DNA from: ARK-14 sp002899805
GTDB lineage: Archaea > Thermoproteota > Thermoprotei_A > Sulfolobales > Fervidicoccaceae
Length of the DNA: 64,000 nt
Reading direction: 5' to 3'
NCBI GenBank assembly: GCA_039793985.1
Contig: JBAMMC010000031.1
Location: forward strand, 20,303-84,302
Shown here: piece after piece, positions 61,228-64,000 of the stretch
Layout of the letters: every line of letters begins with the position of its first letter
How positions within the stretch are numbered: position 1 is the stretch's first letter
The notes under the pieces: generated by a model
The model's input: only the letters and a program-made list of their open reading frames with translations
Told to the model about the DNA's origin: nothing
Database searches by the model: none
Program-made: the position numbers and the translations under genes

Positions 61228-63522
61228 TTATGGGAAGAATGCCTGAAGCAGGTAGAGCATATAGAGTGGGATGAAGACTAGAGATATTGTGTTCAGCAGT
61301 TTTATAAGTATATGAAGCGATGGACCTACTGTATCCTTCAGAGGATCTCCTACGGTGTCACCAATGACGGTTGCAGCATGTACTTGAGAGCCCTTGCCTC
61401 CCAAATTTCCTGCTTCAACATATTTCTTGGCGTTGTCCCATGCTGCTCCTCCCCACATCATCATGACTCCCAAAACAATTGAACTAGCTGTTGCCCCGAC
61501 AACGAGAGCTCCGACGGCCTGGCCGCCAAAAAGTGTTCCGAGAATTAAGGGTGTTATTATTATCGAGAGGGATGGAGCAATCATGTTCCTTATGGCATGT
61601 TGCGTACTGATGTCAACCGCTCTGTAATAGTCTGGTTTTTCTCTGCCTTCAAGTATACCAGGCTTTTCCTTGAATTGCCTCCTTACCTCTTCGACCATCA
61701 TATACGCTGCCTTAGTCACAGCTTTGAGCCCCATCGATGTGAAATAATATGGCAACATTGCTCCTATAAGGATCGATATAAGAATCACTGGCTTTGTTAC
61801 TACGAGCCCTCCAAAGAAGTTTTTCAGCGCTTCTGCAAAACCAGATATGTTTATCACGAATGCTGAAGAAGAGATGGCTAACACCGATGGATCCCTAGCA
61901 ACGTAGTCCTGCACGAACGCCTGGAACAACAAGAGGGATGCTAGGGCTGCACTTCCCATAGCATATCCTTTCGTCAGAGCTTTAGTCACATTCCCAAGAG
62001 CATCCAAAGGATCAAGCCTTTCTCTAACTTCTTTGCTCAGACCGCTCATCTCAGCTATCCCTCCAGCATTGTCAGCTATCGGGCCGGATCCGTCCAGGGT
62101 CATTATTATACCAGTGAGCGTGAGCATGCCCATTGTAGCTATAGCAGTCCCATATATTCCATAAATGAATCGAGATAGATTGAGCCCTCCTACAACTGAT
62201 TCAAGTGTAGAAGGTAATGGGGAGAAATAAAGTGAAATGAAAGACGCCAGGATAGCTATTGATATCGTTACAACAGGTATCAGGGTAGCTCTCATGCCGA
62301 CAGAAAGTCCTGATAGGAAAGTCAGCGCCGGCCCGCTCTGACTGCTCTCTGCTATTTCAATGACTGATTTGGAGCGAAGCCCAGTATAATAGTTGGTCAC
62401 GAGAACCATGACTATTCCGGCAACAATTCCAAATATCGAAGCAATGTAGAGGTTGAGCCAAATCTCGGGCATTTCATATCTGTAGAGCAAAAATAGAAGA
62501 ATTAGAGAGATGATGGAGGAAACTATAACACCATTTCTCATCGGTTCCATCGGCTCATTGAATTTCTTCTGCAATATTATAGTCAATATTCCAGGAAGAG
62601 AGGAAACTATCCCCACTAACGATACAAGGAGGGGGAGAAACATGAACCTCGAGGCATAATTGGCGCTCAATCCTGAACTTGAAAGGATGAAATAAGTGAC
62701 CCAACCTATCATCATCGCTCCTATAGTCTCAGCTGTAACGCTCTCGAAGATATCTGCCCCCCTTCCTGCACAATCACCAACATTGTCTCCTACTTGGTCA
62801 GCTATTACAGCGGGGTTTCTCGGGTCGTCTTCAGGTATTGAAGCTTCGACCTTCCCAACTAAATCCGCACCAATGTCAGCTGCTTTAGTATATATTCCTC
62901 CTCCGAGCTGCGCAAAGAGAGCAGAGAGGCTCGCTCCGAATGCAAAACCTGCCAGGCTGTCCAAGATGAATCTATATGTTAGAGGGTTTCCTATGCTGGC
63001 ATTGAAGAATATTGAGTATATCAAATATAAGGCCGAAATGAAAAGGAGGGAAAGCGAAGGAACGGATAGACCCAGTACCGCTCCTCCCAGAACAGAGTTC
63101 CTCAGAGCTCTCTGAGCACTCTTAATAGCGGCAGCAGCAGTTCTCACATTGGCTTTCGTTGAAGCATCCATGCTGAAAAAAGCTGCAATGAGTGAAGAAA
63201 TAGAACCGAGAAATACAGATGCCCCGACCAATATGGATTCCTTTATCACCTCGTCTCCAAGTTGCGGGTAAACGGTGAGGACTCTGGTCTTATAGCCGAA
63301 GTAAACAGCTCCCATCACCAAAATAGACACGAGGGCAGAGAATGATAGAATCGTCTTCGTTTGCCTCTTCATATAAGCCGAAGATCCTTCCCGAATAGCC
63401 TTCCAGATTTCGACCATCCTCTCCGTTCCCATCTCTTCTCTGGAAAGCAAGTAGTAGATTGCTATAGCGAATATGAAACCTAGAGCGCCTCCTATCAGTC
63501 CGATAACAGCTACTGGGATCAA
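61228..63522 (-). CDS. hppA: Membrane-bound H+-translocating pyrophosphatase
   Basis: About 764 residues, 16 membrane helices. PPi-binding core: ADIGADLVGKVEASIPEDD, DNVGDCAGRGADIFES, DGSGPIADNAGGIAEM and GDTVGDPLKDTVGPSLHIL (each at usual place). The K+-dependence position reads GNVTKALTKG, with Lys as in K+-independent enzymes. Uses PPi to pump H+. TTG at 63522, 5 nt after GGTGA, is preferred; GTG at 63531 forms part of that site. Confidence 0.94.
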   Translation of the reverse strand: MIPVAVIGLIGGALGFIFAIAIYYLLSREEMGTERMVEIWKAIREGSSAYMKRQTKTILSFSALVSILVMGAVYFGYKTRVLTVYPQLGDEVIKESILVGASVFLGSISSLIAAFFSMDASTKANVRTAAAAIKSAQRALRNSVLGGAVLGLSVPSLSLLFISALYLIYSIFFNASIGNPLTYRFILDSLAGFAFGASLSALFAQLGGGIYTKAADIGADLVGKVEASIPEDDPRNPAVIADQVGDNVGDCAGRGADIFESVTAETIGAMMIGWVTYFILSSSGLSANYASRFMFLPLLVSLVGIVSSLPGILTIILQKKFNEPMEPMRNGVIVSSIISLILLFLLYRYEMPEIWLNLYIASIFGIVAGIVMVLVTNYYTGLRSKSVIEIAESSQSGPALTFLSGLSVGMRATLIPVVTISIAILASFISLYFSPLPSTLESVVGGLNLSRFIYGIYGTAIATMGMLTLTGIIMTLDGSGPIADNAGGIAEMSGLSKEVRERLDPLDALGNVTKALTKGYAMGSAALASLLLFQAFVQDYVARDPSVLAISSSAFVINISGFAEALKNFFGGLVVTKPVILISILIGAMLPYYFTSMGLKAVTKAAYMMVEEVRRQFKEKPGILEGREKPDYYRAVDISTQHAIRNMIAPSLSIIITPLILGTLFGGQAVGALVVGATASSIVLGVMMMWGGAAWDNAKKYVEAGNLGGKGSQVHAATVIGDTVGDPLKDTVGPSLHILIKLLNTISLVFIPLYMLYLLQAFFP

Positions 63523-63792
63523 TCCTTTCACCTTTCAATCTAAATAGGAAAGATAAACTCGCTCCTTTCAAGTTCTGTGGCTAGCATTTTTATTTTTTAC
63601 TTTGAATGATAAAAAATGATAAATGTTCTTCAAAATTGCGAATTCAACAAAGCAAGGCTTTCGGCTTCAACTCTAACATGATTTGAGTTTTCATGTTATT
63701 TTGAACTCTTGAGCTCACCCATCAAATCTTGTGGAAGCTTAAGAGTAAAAGATATTAATTATGCTATAAGATAGAAAATTTTGGTGATATAC

Positions 63793-64000
63793 ATGAAAAA
63801 TCTCTTACTCCTTGGGGCTATTATCATTGTAGTGATCGCAATTGGGGCTATTGCTCTTGTGCACGAAAACAGCGAAGTGACACAACAGAAAAATTTCATT
63901 ATAGTCACGGATGGTCTAGGAAGAAACGTGACAGTCCCTCTCAACGTCACTAGAGTGGTGGTGTTAGATCAAGGATCAGCGGAAATAGTTTACTCGTTGG
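63793..64000 (+). CDS. ABC transporter substrate-binding protein (partial, N-terminus)
   Basis: The frame starts at ATG 63793, 5 nt after GGTGAT, and runs off the window with 69 residues: a membrane-anchor helix (LLLLGAIIIVVIAIGAIAL), then FIIVTDGLGRNVTVPLNVTRVVVLD. The D-x-x-GR-x-V-x-V-P-x-x-x-x-RVV pattern is that of periplasmic binding proteins for iron-siderophore, cobalamin or similar complexes. The preceding gap 63532-63792 holds its promoter and an AACATG/CATGTT inverted repeat at about 63678. Confidence 0.8.
   Translation, partial: MKNLLLLGAIIIVVIAIGAIALVHENSEVTQQKNFIIVTDGLGRNVTVPLNVTRVVVLDQGSAEIVYSL

Overview
The window reads as chromosomal DNA of a hyperthermophilic crenarchaeote (Thermoproteota). 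It carries reverse gyrase, two Alba-family chromatin genes, an archaeal-type LeuRS, ribosomal protein S30e, an RPC34/TFE-beta-like factor, a PolB1 replicase, a PolB2 operon, XPF nuclease, XerA, AGOG/Ogg-type glycosylase and a Sir2 protein. The DNA is moderately AT-rich, genes are tightly packed, and many begin with GTG or TTG after a strong GGTGAT/GGAGG ribosome-binding site. I cannot name the genus from sequence alone.

Region by region. 1-2.1 kb: an RNA ligase of the Pab1020 family and its PIN-domain partner (HARP/RNA ligase partner), separated by a disturbed 1 kb stretch with a C/D box sRNA and a 90-bp direct duplication. 2.3-11.5 kb: LeuRS, an FmrO/ArmA-like methyltransferase, glutamine synthetase, S30e, Ogg, a DUF373 membrane protein and XPF. 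11.5-15.6 kb: an isolated 3' half of a tRNA (Gln-like), a decayed tnpB, XerA with an added zinc ribbon, AbrB/PhoU-type regulators and TFE-beta. 15.6-20.7 kb: prolidase, PolB1 and a NAD-kinase-like protein.

20.8-32.3 kb is a nucleobase-metabolism block: a purine-type NCS2 permease, an aspartate-carbamoyltransferase-family gene translationally coupled to a three-subunit molybdenum hydroxylase, a dihydroorotase/allantoinase-family amidohydrolase, and a second three-subunit molybdenum hydroxylase. The layout resembles purine catabolic guilds more than a plain pyr operon. 32.5-38.2 kb: SufC/SufB, a ferritin-like VIT1 protein, a cluster of C/D box sRNAs, an MgtC-like transporter and an Alba paralogue. 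38.3-50.4 kb: reverse gyrase, Alba, DUF996, HisC-like aminotransferase, a thioredoxin-CcdA fusion, glutamate dehydrogenase, an APC permease with a UspA-like tail and a Ca2+/cation antiporter.

50.5-53.0 kb is a compact three-gene operon: an ATPase-dead RadA paralogue, a small protein and the diverged polymerase PolB2. This is the layout of the damage-inducible dpo2 operon of Sulfolobales. 53.1-64 kb: a GHMP-like protein, Sir2, DUF72, a sugar nucleotidyltransferase, M32 and M29 peptidases, a CDF transporter, an exported protein, a K+-independent-type membrane pyrophosphatase and the start of an ABC binding protein.

Mobile traces are all decayed: two tnpB 3' relics and at least four dispersed structured elements that look like IS200/IS605 right ends (omega-RNA scaffolds). 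No CRISPR array, intact insertion sequence or rRNA was seen. The less expected items are the half-tRNA, two genes (leuS and an M29 peptidase) whose conserved N-termini can only be reached from a CTG codon behind a perfect ribosome-binding site, and the coupling of a carbamoyltransferase to xanthine-dehydrogenase-like subunits.
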